The position numbers and the translations under genes are program-made. This document shows positions 1-5,154 of a DNA stretch of 6,616 bases, piece after piece. Every line of letters starts with the position of its first letter. The first letter of the stretch is position 1. This DNA is from M55B157 sp964626275 (lineage in GTDB: Bacteria; Actinomycetota; Actinomycetes; S36-B12): positions 1 to 6,616 of the forward strand of contig CAZVCZ010000092.1 of the NCBI GenBank assembly GCA_964626275.1, given 5' to 3'. The notes beneath the pieces are model-generated. The model saw nothing but the letters and a program-made list of their open reading frames with translations, made no database searches and had not been told where the DNA came from.

Positions 1-414
1 AAGTACGCCGTGCGCTGTGGTGGGGGAGTCAACCATCGGATGTCGCTGTCGGATGCTGCACTGGTCAAGGACAACCATGTCGTTGCAGCCGGTGGTGTCG
101 CTGCGGCCTTCGATGCGGTGCGCGATGCCTTCCCCGGGATTCACGTCGAGGTCGAGGTTGACTCCCTCGACCAGCTCAGCGAGGTCCTCGACGCGGGCGC
201 CGACCTGGTGCTGTTGGACAACTTCACTCCCGCGGACATGCGCCGAGCCGTCGACATCACCTCGGGACGAGCCCGTCTCGAAGCCTCCGGCGGTCTCACC
301 CTCGATTCCGCTGCGGAGGTCGCCGCCGCCGGCGTGGACTATCTCGCCGTCGGCGCACTCACCCACTCCGCGCCCGTGCTCGACGTCGGTGCCGATCTGG
401 AGGAACTGTCATGA
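1..414 (+). CDS. nadC: Quinolinate phosphoribosyltransferase (decarboxylating), 3' part
   Basis: C-terminal 137 residues of NadC, which converts quinolinate and PRPP to nicotinate mononucleotide, CO2 and pyrophosphate in de novo NAD synthesis in the cytoplasm. The reading frame is open from base 1, so the 5' half (full family length about 280-290 residues) lies outside the window. Family signatures visible, numbered from the first codon here: GGGVNHR (7-13), the lysine-bearing LVKDNH (21-26), EVEVDS (50-55), LLDNF (71-75) and EASGG (91-95), in the order expected for the alpha/beta-barrel catalytic domain. The end VDYLAVGALTHSAP is the usual NadC C-terminal phosphate-binding region. The stop codon overlaps the coaX start by ATGA, which implies co-transcription and translational coupling. 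No frameshift or missing motif is seen. The family is secure; only the start is unavailable. Confidence 0.96.
   Translation, partial: KYAVRCGGGVNHRMSLSDAALVKDNHVVAAGGVAAAFDAVRDAFPGIHVEVEVDSLDQLSEVLDAGADLVLLDNFTPADMRRAVDITSGRARLEASGGLTLDSAAEVAAAGVDYLAVGALTHSAPVLDVGADLEELS
399..403 (+). promoter_or_regulatory. Ribosome binding site of coaX, inside nadC
   Basis: GGAGG lies 7 nt before the coaX ATG at 411, inside the last nadC codons. It supports the ATG that overlaps the nadC stop as the true coaX start. Confidence 0.75.
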
Positions 415-1169
415 GCCTGCTCGCCATCGATGTCGGCAACACCAACACCGTCCTCGGTCTCTATGAGGGTGAGGAACTCACGCACTCCTGGCGGATCAAG
501 ACCGATCCTCGGGCGACCGCGGATGAGATGGCGCTCATCCTGCGCGGGCTGTTGCATCGAACCCCGGAGATCACCGGCATCGCCCTGTGTTCGACCGTCC
601 CGGCGGTCCTGCATGAGATGCGCACCATGCTCACGGGCTACTACGACGACGTGCCGACCGTCATCGTCGAACCGGGAACGAAGACAGGTGTCCCGGTGCT
701 CACCGATAATCCGAAGGAGGTGGGTGCCGACCGGATTGTCAACACGATCGCCGCGCATCATCGTTTCGGTGGTCCGTGCATCGTCGTCGACTTCGGCACC
801 TCGACGAATCTCGACGTGGTGAGTGCGAAGGGTGAGTTCCTCGGTGGTGCGCTTGCCCCGGGGATCGAGATCTCCATCGAGGCGCTTGCGAATCGAGCAG
901 CGCAGTTGCGCAAGGTCGAGCTCGTGCGGCCCCGCTCGGTGATCGGCAAGAACACGGTCGAGGCGCTGCAGGCGGGGGCGGTATACGGATTCGCGGGGCA
1001 GGTCGATGGCCTGGTACACCACATCATTGCCGAACTCGGCGAAGTCACCGCTGTCGTCGCGACCGGTGGTCTGGCTCCCGTCGTGATCGAGGAATCCCGA
1101 ACCATCACCCACCACGACCCGAATCTCACCCTGTCCGGCCTTCGGTTGGTGTTCGAGAAGAACACCTGA
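411..1169 (+). CDS. coaX: Type III pantothenate kinase
   Basis: A 252-residue cytoplasmic enzyme that phosphorylates pantothenate, the first committed step of CoA synthesis. It belongs to the ASKHA fold. The N-terminal phosphate loop AIDVGNTNTV (5-14), NPKEVGADRIVN (100-111, with Asp107 as the predicted catalytic base in the G-A-D-R motif), VVDFGTSTNLD (125-135) and FLGGALAPGI (143-152) are all present. RPRSVIGKNT and QAGAVYGFAG further on match actinobacterial CoaX, as does the LTLSGLRLVFEKN tail. The protein is slightly shorter at the C terminus than the mycobacterial form (about 270 residues). The start is set by GGAGG 7 nt upstream and the ATGA overlap with nadC. Mycobacteria place panC-panD before coaX; here nadC takes that position. 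Function is inferred from conserved motifs and is not in real doubt. Confidence 0.96.
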   Translation: MSLLAIDVGNTNTVLGLYEGEELTHSWRIKTDPRATADEMALILRGLLHRTPEITGIALCSTVPAVLHEMRTMLTGYYDDVPTVIVEPGTKTGVPVLTDNPKEVGADRIVNTIAAHHRFGGPCIVVDFGTSTNLDVVSAKGEFLGGALAPGIEISIEALANRAAQLRKVELVRPRSVIGKNTVEALQAGAVYGFAGQVDGLVHHIIAELGEVTAVVATGGLAPVVIEESRTITHHDPNLTLSGLRLVFEKNT

Positions 1170-1183
1170 TCGGTCTCTTTGCC

Positions 1184-1894
1184 ATGTCGACCTACCTGCT
1201 CGTGCACGGTGCGATGCACGGTGGTTGGTGTTGGCGTGATGTCGAACCGTTGCTCCACGCGTCGGGGCATGAGTCGATTGCGGTGACGCTGACCGGTCAG
1301 GGGGACCGCGCGGGTGAGTTGACTCCCGAAACCGGCGTACGCGACCACATCGCCGACATCGTCGAGGCGGCCGGGGATCAACGCGATCTCATCGTGGTCG
1401 CCCATTCCTATTCAGGGGTCCTGCTCGGCCCGGTTGTGGAGCGGCTCGGCGATCGAGTCACTGGTGTGGTTGCTGCGGGTGCCTTCCTCGTCGAGCCGGG
1501 CCAGAGCTTGCTCGATGTCGAACCCGAGGAGACTGCGCGCCGCTACCGCGAGGTGGCGGCGGAAGCCGGCGATGGCTGGCGGATTCCTGCCTCACCGGCT
1601 TTCCTCGATCAGTGGGCGGTGACGGATCCGGACCTGCGTGCCTTCATCGGTCCGCGGCTCACCGATTTCCCGCTGCGCTGCGCGACCGATCCGGTCGACT
1701 ACGACCCTGCGCCCCTCCAGGCTCTGCCGAAGACATACATCGAGCACACCGATCCGCCGCTGCTCTCGCTCAACCTGAGCATCGAGCGGGCGAGGGCCGA
1801 CGGATGGCAGATGCGTGCCATCCCCACCGGTCACGACCTCATGCTCACCGCACCGAGGGCAACGGCCGAGGCCCTCCTTGACGCTGGCGCATGA
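1184..1894 (+). CDS. Alpha/beta hydrolase, EstC/SABP2-like, substrate unknown
   Basis: A 236-residue single-domain alpha/beta hydrolase without signal peptide, so probably cytoplasmic. It opens with the oxyanion-region motif LLVHGAMHGGWCW (5-17), followed by TLTGQGDR (35-42). The nucleophile elbow is A-H-S-Y-S-G (73-78) with Ser75 as predicted nucleophile; Ser77 stands where GHSYGG-type relatives have Gly. Asp190 (HTDPP) and His217 (TGHDLML) are the likely rest of the triad. The combination resembles the EstC / salicylate-binding-protein-2 / hydroxynitrile-lyase group, but these families vary widely in substrate, so no reaction is assigned. It starts 15 nt after the coaX stop with no clear Shine-Dalgarno sequence, so translation probably depends on coupling. 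A CTG at 1166 overlapping the coaX stop is in frame and could add six residues. The gene sits between coaX and lysS, which are adjacent in mycobacteria. Confidence 0.88.
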   Translation: MSTYLLVHGAMHGGWCWRDVEPLLHASGHESIAVTLTGQGDRAGELTPETGVRDHIADIVEAAGDQRDLIVVAHSYSGVLLGPVVERLGDRVTGVVAAGAFLVEPGQSLLDVEPEETARRYREVAAEAGDGWRIPASPAFLDQWAVTDPDLRAFIGPRLTDFPLRCATDPVDYDPAPLQALPKTYIEHTDPPLLSLNLSIERARADGWQMRAIPTGHDLMLTAPRATAEALLDAGA

Positions 1895-1935
1895 GGAAGG
1901 CGCTCTGCCGGAGCAGATACGCTTGCCGACCGTGA
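1891..1935 (+). other. Possible 14-codon coupling mini-ORF between hydrolase and lysS
   Basis: ATG at 1891 overlaps the hydrolase stop as ATGA (1891-1894). Reading on gives a 14-residue peptide, MRKALCRSRYACRP, whose TGA (1933-1935) overlaps the proposed lysS GTG start as GTGA (1932-1935). The peptide resembles nothing I recognise. The geometry would let a terminating ribosome reinitiate twice and reach lysS, which has no Shine-Dalgarno sequence at normal spacing from the GTG. It could equally be chance in a short gap. Confidence 0.3.
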
Positions 1936-1994
1936 GCGATGAGCCCTCGGCGCCGAGCCCGGACTTCGACGAGGATCTGCCTGAGCAGATGCGG
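1905..1994 (+). repeat. Imperfect direct repeat coding LPEQ(I/M)R around the lysS start
   Basis: Two 18-nt segments, 1905-1922 and 1977-1994, match at 15 of 18 bases with a period of 72 nt and are in the same frame. They read LPEQIR upstream of the lysS start and LPEQMR inside the LysS N terminus, and both are preceded by an acidic stretch (EEGA and DED). The upstream copy is untranslated in the lysS frame if lysS starts at 1932. Confidence 0.6.
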
Positions 1995-3449
1995 ATCCGG
2001 CGCGAGAAGCGCGATCGTCTCGCCGAGATCGGGCGCGACCCCTATCCGGTCAGCCTGCCGGTCACCGACACCCTCGCCGCGGTCCGCGAGCGACATCCGG
2101 ATCTCCCCGTGGACACCGAGACCGGCGACATCGTCGGGGTGACCGGCCGCGTCATCTTCATTCGTAATACCGGCAAACTGTGCTTCGCGACCCTGCGCGC
2201 CGGAGACGGCACCGAGCTGCAGGCGATGCTGTCGCTGGCCTCGATCGGCGAGGACGCTCTCGCGGAGTGGAAGGCGCTGGTCGACCTCGGGGATCACGTC
2301 TTCGTGCATGGAGAGGTGATCACCTCCAAGCGCGGCGAACTGTCAGTCATGGCCGATGAGTGGCGGATGGCGGCGAAGTCGCTGCGTCCCCTACCGGTCG
2401 CACACAAGCCGCTGAGCGAGGAGGCACGGGTTCGTCAGCGGTATGTCGATCTCATCGTGCGGCCCGAGGCTCGCGAGATGGCGCGCACCCGAGTGCTCAC
2501 GGTCTCCAGTCTTCGCGACAGCCTCAGCGAGCGTGAGTACCTCGAGATCGAGACACCGATGCTGCAGACGCTGCACGGAGGGGCGACCGCCCGACCCTTC
2601 GTGACGCACTCCAATGCCTTCGACATCGACCTCTTCCTTCGCATCGCCCCGGAGCTGTTCCTGAAGCGCGCGGTTGTCGGCGGGCTCGAGCGCGTCTTCG
2701 AGATCAATCGCAACTTCCGCAATGAGGGTGCGGACTCCACCCACTCGCCGGAATTCGCGATGCTCGAGTTCTACTGCGCCTACGCGGACTATCGCGACAT
2801 GGCGCGCACGACTCGCGAGATCATCCAGGAGGCCGCCGCTCGCATCAGCCCCGACATGATCGTCACGCACGCCGATGGTTCACAGCATGATCTGTCGGGC
2901 GAGTGGACCGAGATCGATCTGTATGAATCTCTCTCCAGGGCCGTCGGCCGTGACATCACTCCCTCGACTCCGGTCGAGGAGTTGCGAACCCTCTGCGCGG
3001 CAGCCGGTATCGAGCCTGCCCCGACCTGGGTGCCGGGGAAGTTCGTCGAGGAACTCTTTGAGCATCACGTCATCCCGACATTCACCGGACCGACCTTCGT
3101 CTTCGACTATCCCGTCGATACATCCCCGCTCGTTCGTGCACATCGCGAGCGCGACGGTGTGGTGGAGAAGTGGGATCTCTACGTCAACGGCTATGAGCAG
3201 GCCACCGGGTATTCCGAGCTCGTGGATCCGGTGGTGCAGCGCGAGCGCCTCACCGAACAGGCCCGACTGGCCGCTCGTGGTGACGTCGAAGCGATGCCGA
3301 TCGATGACGACTTCCTGCGGGCCCTTGAGACCGGGATGCCGCCCTCGGGCGGGGTCGGTCTCGGAATCGATCGGCTGCTGATGTCCCTCACCGGACTCGG
3401 CATCCGCGAGACCGTGCTGTTCCCGCTCGTGAAGCCGGTGTCATCATGA
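1932..3449 (+). CDS. lysS: Lysyl-tRNA synthetase, class II
   Basis: Charges tRNA-Lys with lysine using ATP; a cytoplasmic class IIb synthetase, expected to be a dimer. With GTG at 1932 it has 505 residues, the length I recall for mycobacterial LysS1. The anticodon-binding OB domain runs over roughly residues 65-165 (VTGRVIFIRNTGKLCFATL). Class II motif 1 is at 203-209 (YLEIETP), motif 2 at 262-281 (starts FRNEGADSTHSPEF) and motif 3 at 474-481 (GVGLGIDR). The substrate-site segments EKWDLYVNG and ATGYSEL are present. The frame is open upstream to 1815, but that stretch overlaps the hydrolase gene. GTG 1932 gives the usual N terminus just before EDLPEQMRIRREKR. TTG 1923, with GGAG (1910-1913) 9 nt upstream, is the main alternative and adds three residues. 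The stop forms ATGA with a mini-ORF leading into argA. Confidence 0.95.
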   Translation: MSDEPSAPSPDFDEDLPEQMRIRREKRDRLAEIGRDPYPVSLPVTDTLAAVRERHPDLPVDTETGDIVGVTGRVIFIRNTGKLCFATLRAGDGTELQAMLSLASIGEDALAEWKALVDLGDHVFVHGEVITSKRGELSVMADEWRMAAKSLRPLPVAHKPLSEEARVRQRYVDLIVRPEAREMARTRVLTVSSLRDSLSEREYLEIETPMLQTLHGGATARPFVTHSNAFDIDLFLRIAPELFLKRAVVGGLERVFEINRNFRNEGADSTHSPEFAMLEFYCAYADYRDMARTTREIIQEAAARISPDMIVTHADGSQHDLSGEWTEIDLYESLSRAVGRDITPSTPVEELRTLCAAAGIEPAPTWVPGKFVEELFEHHVIPTFTGPTFVFDYPVDTSPLVRAHRERDGVVEKWDLYVNGYEQATGYSELVDPVVQRERLTEQARLAARGDVEAMPIDDDFLRALETGMPPSGGVGLGIDRLLMSLTGLGIRETVLFPLVKPVSS

Positions 3450-3466
3450 AACGGGTGTCGTCATGA
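3435..3466 (+). repeat. 17-nt-period duplication at the lysS-argA junction
   Basis: Bases 3435-3449 and 3452-3466 match at 13 of 15 positions (both have GTGTC, then A or G, then TCATGA), with AA between them. The first copy carries the lysS stop; the second carries the argA start. Each copy contains an ATGA stop/start overlap. A period of 17 nt shifts the frame between copies. Confidence 0.7.
3446..3466 (+). other. Possible 6-codon coupling mini-ORF between lysS and argA
   Basis: ATG at 3446 overlaps the lysS TGA as ATGA. The frame reads MKRVSS and stops at TGA 3464-3466, which overlaps the argA ATG (3463) as ATGA. The peptide itself is unlikely to matter. The arrangement would allow termination-reinitiation from lysS to argA, which lacks a recognisable Shine-Dalgarno sequence. 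It lies wholly within the junction and is largely made of the second repeat copy. Confidence 0.35.
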
Positions 3467-3978
3467 GCCCGATGAGCGAGCATGCGGTCATCGTGCGCCC
3501 AGCGCAGACCAAGGACGTCACCGCGATCCGCAGCCTCATCCGCTCCTATACCGACGACGGTCGTCTGCTCGCGAAGGCGCAGGTCACCCTGTTCGAGGCC
3601 GTGCAGGAGTTCGTCGTCGCCGAGCAGGACGGTCAGGTCGTCGGCTGCGGGGCGCTGCACGTGATGTGGGAGGACCTCGCCGAGGTTCGCAGTCTCGCGG
3701 TCCTGCCGCGCCTGTTGGGGCATGGCGTTGGCTCGGCAATGCTCACCACCCTGCTCGAGCGCGCCCGCGCCATCGGGGTGACGAAGGTGTTCTGCCTCAC
3801 CTTCGAGGTCGCCTTCTTCTCTCGGCACGGCTTCATCGAGATCGACAGCACCCCGGTCAGCCACGAGGTCTTCCAGCAGATGCTGCAGAGCTACGACGAG
3901 GGCGTCGCAGAGTTCCTCGATCTGGAGCGGGTCAAGCCGAATACCCTCGGCAACCACCGGATGCTGCTTACCCTGTAG
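3463..3978 (+). CDS. argA: Amino-acid N-acetyltransferase, ArgA type (GNAT)
   Basis: A 171-residue single-domain GNAT closely resembling mycobacterial Rv2747, a stand-alone N-acetylglutamate synthase that makes N-acetylglutamate for arginine synthesis from acetyl-CoA and glutamate (or glutamine). Shared stretches include LFEAVQEFVVAE (43-54), VVGCGALHVMWEDLAEVR (59-76), the acetyl-CoA pyrophosphate loop LLGHGVG (84-90), FCLTFEVAFFSRHGF and EFLDLERVKPNTLGNHRMLL at the C terminus. It lacks the amino-acid-kinase domain of classical E. coli ArgA, as is normal for this class. The start at 3463 overlaps a mini-ORF that follows lysS; ATG 3472 is possible and would remove three residues. There is no good Shine-Dalgarno sequence before either, so coupling with lysS is likely. 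A perfect hairpin follows two bases after the stop. The acetylation substrate is inferred from the family. Confidence 0.9.
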   Translation: MSPMSEHAVIVRPAQTKDVTAIRSLIRSYTDDGRLLAKAQVTLFEAVQEFVVAEQDGQVVGCGALHVMWEDLAEVRSLAVLPRLLGHGVGSAMLTTLLERARAIGVTKVFCLTFEVAFFSRHGFIEIDSTPVSHEVFQQMLQSYDEGVAEFLDLERVKPNTLGNHRMLLTL

Positions 3979-3979
3979 G

Positions 3980-4002
3980 GCGAGCGTTCGGCGAACGCTC
4001 GC
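3980..4002 (+). terminator. Perfect hairpin after argA, possible terminator
   Basis: 3980-3990 (GCGAGCGTTCG) and 3992-4002 (CGAACGCTCGC) are exact reverse complements, giving a stem of 10 bp with a GGC loop. It begins two bases after the argA stop. No T-run follows, so it is not a classical intrinsic terminator; U-less hairpins are often proposed to terminate or stabilise 3' ends in actinobacteria. It could instead be a protein-binding operator for the amidase gene 47 nt downstream. Confidence 0.55.
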
Positions 4003-4035
4003 TGACGTTCGGTTGGCGGCAAGCCGGGATAGGAC

Positions 4036-4041
4036 AGGAGG
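4036..4041 (+). promoter_or_regulatory. Ribosome binding site of the amidase gene
   Basis: A consensus AGGAGG lies 7 nt before ATG 4049. It decides that start over an in-frame upstream start at 4013, and it is the strongest Shine-Dalgarno sequence in the window. Confidence 0.85.
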
Positions 4042-4048
4042 AACCGCG

Positions 4049-4894
4049 ATGCGCAGACACCTGCTCGTCCCCGCGGCGGTCTCCGCCCTGCTCGCCCCGG
4101 CGCTCGTCGCCGGCCTGATCATCGCACCGAGCGCAGGCGCGACCGCGGACCCGCAAGGCGTCGCTTCAGCGACAACGCCTGCCGCAGCCGATATGCGCAT
4201 CGCGCAAGTCTGGACGCGCGCCAAGAAGCCGCTCGCCGGGCTCACCATCGCCCTCGATCCGGGCCACCAGCTCGGCAACTCCAACCCAGCCTTCCGCGAC
4301 AAGATGGCGAAGACGAAGTTCAACGGCACCATCACCAAGGGCTGCAACACCACGGGCACGGCAACCAACGACGGCTTCCCCGAGGCGACCTTCGTCTGGA
4401 AGGTCAGCAGATACACGAAGAACCGGCTGAAGCGTCTCGGGGCGAAGGTGCGCATGACCCGCAACACGAACTCCTGGGATGCCTGGGGGCCATGCGTGTG
4501 GAAGCGCGGCAAGTTCGGGGCGAAGGTCGGGGCCGATATGACCCTGTCGATCCACGCCGATGGTGGCCCGGCGGCAGGGCGCGGCTTCTTCGTGATCGTC
4601 CCCGCGGTGGTGCCGGGCTGGACCGACGACATCGCCTCGATCTCCCAGACCTACGGCCGCCGGTTCATCGACGGCATGGCGGAGGCCGGGGCGCAGCGGT
4701 CGACCTACATCAGCGGGCAGATGCTGGTCTGGAACAACGTGACGACCCTGAACTTCTCGGACGTGCCGATCGTGCTGGTCGAGGTGGGCAATATGCGCAA
4801 CTCCGCCGATGCGGCCTTCATGAAGCGCCGCTCCGGGCAGAAGGCCTATGCCGACTGGCTGGTCGCCGGAATCCGCGCCGCCCTCGCCAAGTAG
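4049..4894 (+). CDS. Secreted N-acetylmuramoyl-L-alanine amidase (Amidase_3, Rv3717-like)
   Basis: A 281-residue zinc amidase that cleaves the bond between N-acetylmuramate and L-alanine in peptidoglycan. An N-terminal signal peptide is clear: basic MRRH, hydrophobic residues about 5-26, and a probable cleavage after Ala-Thr-Ala (31-33). A short Ala/Thr-rich linker precedes the catalytic domain (about 62-281). Predicted zinc ligands are His73 (ALDPGHQ), Glu112 (GFPEATF) and His169 (SIHADGGPA), with Glu245 (LVEVGNM) as catalytic glutamate. Cys99 (KGCNTTG) and Cys149 (GPCVW) match the cysteine pair that forms a disulfide in mycobacterial Rv3717. Like Rv3717, it has no cell-wall-binding repeat domain, so it probably acts on soluble fragments or as a general wall hydrolase. 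ATG 4049 is chosen for its AGGAGG and for starting the signal peptide cleanly. Hairpins flank the gene, suggesting separate expression. Confidence 0.93.
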   Translation: MRRHLLVPAAVSALLAPALVAGLIIAPSAGATADPQGVASATTPAAADMRIAQVWTRAKKPLAGLTIALDPGHQLGNSNPAFRDKMAKTKFNGTITKGCNTTGTATNDGFPEATFVWKVSRYTKNRLKRLGAKVRMTRNTNSWDAWGPCVWKRGKFGAKVGADMTLSIHADGGPAAGRGFFVIVPAVVPGWTDDIASISQTYGRRFIDGMAEAGAQRSTYISGQMLVWNNVTTLNFSDVPIVLVEVGNMRNSADAAFMKRRSGQKAYADWLVAGIRAALAK

Positions 4895-4897
4895 CCC

Positions 4898-4944
4898 TTC
4901 TCCGGGTAAAAAGTGCCCTCCTGGGGCCTGATCTACCCGGAGAA
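4898..4944 (+). terminator. 11-bp inverted repeat after the amidase, possible terminator
   Basis: TTCTCCGGGTA (4898-4908) and TACCCGGAGAA (4934-4944) are exact reverse complements separated by 25 nt. Within the loop GCCC (4915-4918) can pair with GGGC (4924-4927), extending the structure. It begins three bases after the amidase stop, which fits a terminator, but no T-run follows. The arms could also be binding sites for a regulator of clpC. Confidence 0.5.
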
Positions 4945-4956
4945 CTACCCGAAGAA
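4933..4956 (+). repeat. Two tandem 12-mers CTACCCG(G/A)AGAA
   Basis: 4933-4944 and 4945-4956 are tandem copies differing at one base. The first copy is also the right arm of the inverted repeat that begins at 4898, so the motif occurs three times in 60 bases, once inverted. Confidence 0.65.
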
Positions 4957-5026
4957 CGAGCCAAGGGGCCTCGCAATCCCGGGAATATCTGCCCCTCGAG
5001 TGGGCGTTATGCCTGATTCGTGCGGT

Positions 5027-5062
5027 CTGCGGGGCCCCCGGCCGTGTGGCGCCTCCCCGCAG
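5027..5062 (+). repeat. 8-bp inverted repeat just upstream of the putative clpC -10
   Basis: CTGCGGGG (5027-5034) and CCCCGCAG (5055-5062) are exact reverse complements with a 20-nt spacer. The right arm ends 6 nt before the putative -10. It may be an operator half-site pair or chance pairing in GC-rich DNA. Confidence 0.35.
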
Positions 5063-5068
5063 CGGTAC

Positions 5069-5074
5069 TAGCAT
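5069..5074 (+). promoter_or_regulatory. Candidate -10 element of the clpC promoter
   Basis: TAGCAT fits the actinobacterial TANNNT -10 pattern and lies about 80 nt before clpC. The bases 17-18 nt upstream (around GTGGCG) do not resemble a good -35 box, so the call rests on the -10 alone. Confidence 0.2.
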
Positions 5075-5141
5075 CGTGATGTGGGGAGCCACCCCCACGC
5101 CGGGTGCGTCGTACCCGAGAACACCACCGCACGTGACGGAC

Positions 5142-5146
5142 GGGAG
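5142..5146 (+). promoter_or_regulatory. Ribosome binding site of clpC
   Basis: GGGAG lies 8 nt before ATG 5155 and supports that start, which also gives the invariant MFERFTDRAR N terminus. Confidence 0.7.
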
Positions 5147-5154
5147 CGAGTCAT

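Larger units (their letters stand above)
4895..5154 (+). other. Gene-free region between amidase and clpC, with repeats and probable clpC promoter and leader
   Basis: 260 bases without a convincing gene on either strand. From left to right it holds an 11-bp inverted repeat (4898-4944) whose right arm is tandemly repeated (4933-4956), an 8-bp inverted repeat (5027-5062), a weak -10-like TAGCAT (5069-5074), overlapping potential hairpins (5081-5116) and the clpC ribosome binding site (5142-5146). I found no CIRCE element, no HAIR (HspR) box and no convincing ClgR operator, although clp genes in actinobacteria are often controlled by ClgR or HspR. Confidence 0.6.

Noticed and set aside
339..1115. 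A 258-codon minus-strand open frame opposite nadC and coaX
   Set aside because: It is fully antisense to two genes with intact family motifs, and its translation has no recognisable domain.
4013..4035. Promoter between argA and the amidase (TTGGCG with TAGGAC)
   Set aside because: The spacing of 11 nt is too short and the -10 lacks the final T.
4013..4048. Upstream in-frame start for the amidase at 4013
   Set aside because: It would put 12 polar residues before the signal peptide, and the AGGAGG at 4036-4041 clearly serves ATG 4049.
3388..4632. A 414-codon open frame on the minus strand across argA and the amidase
   Set aside because: It lies opposite two well-supported genes; its product is low-complexity, rich in Arg, Ala and Gly and lacks any recognisable motif, as expected for antisense frames in GC-rich DNA.
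4991..5005. Palindrome around CTCGAG before clpC
   Set aside because: Only the central six bases are fully symmetrical; the flanks mismatch, leaving a 4-bp stem at best.
4957..5080. Heat-shock operators (CIRCE, HAIR/HspR, ClgR) upstream of clpC
   Set aside because: No TTAGCACTC-type or CTTGAGT-type inverted repeat is present, and the only CGC/GCG pair near the promoter has the wrong spacing for a ClgR box.
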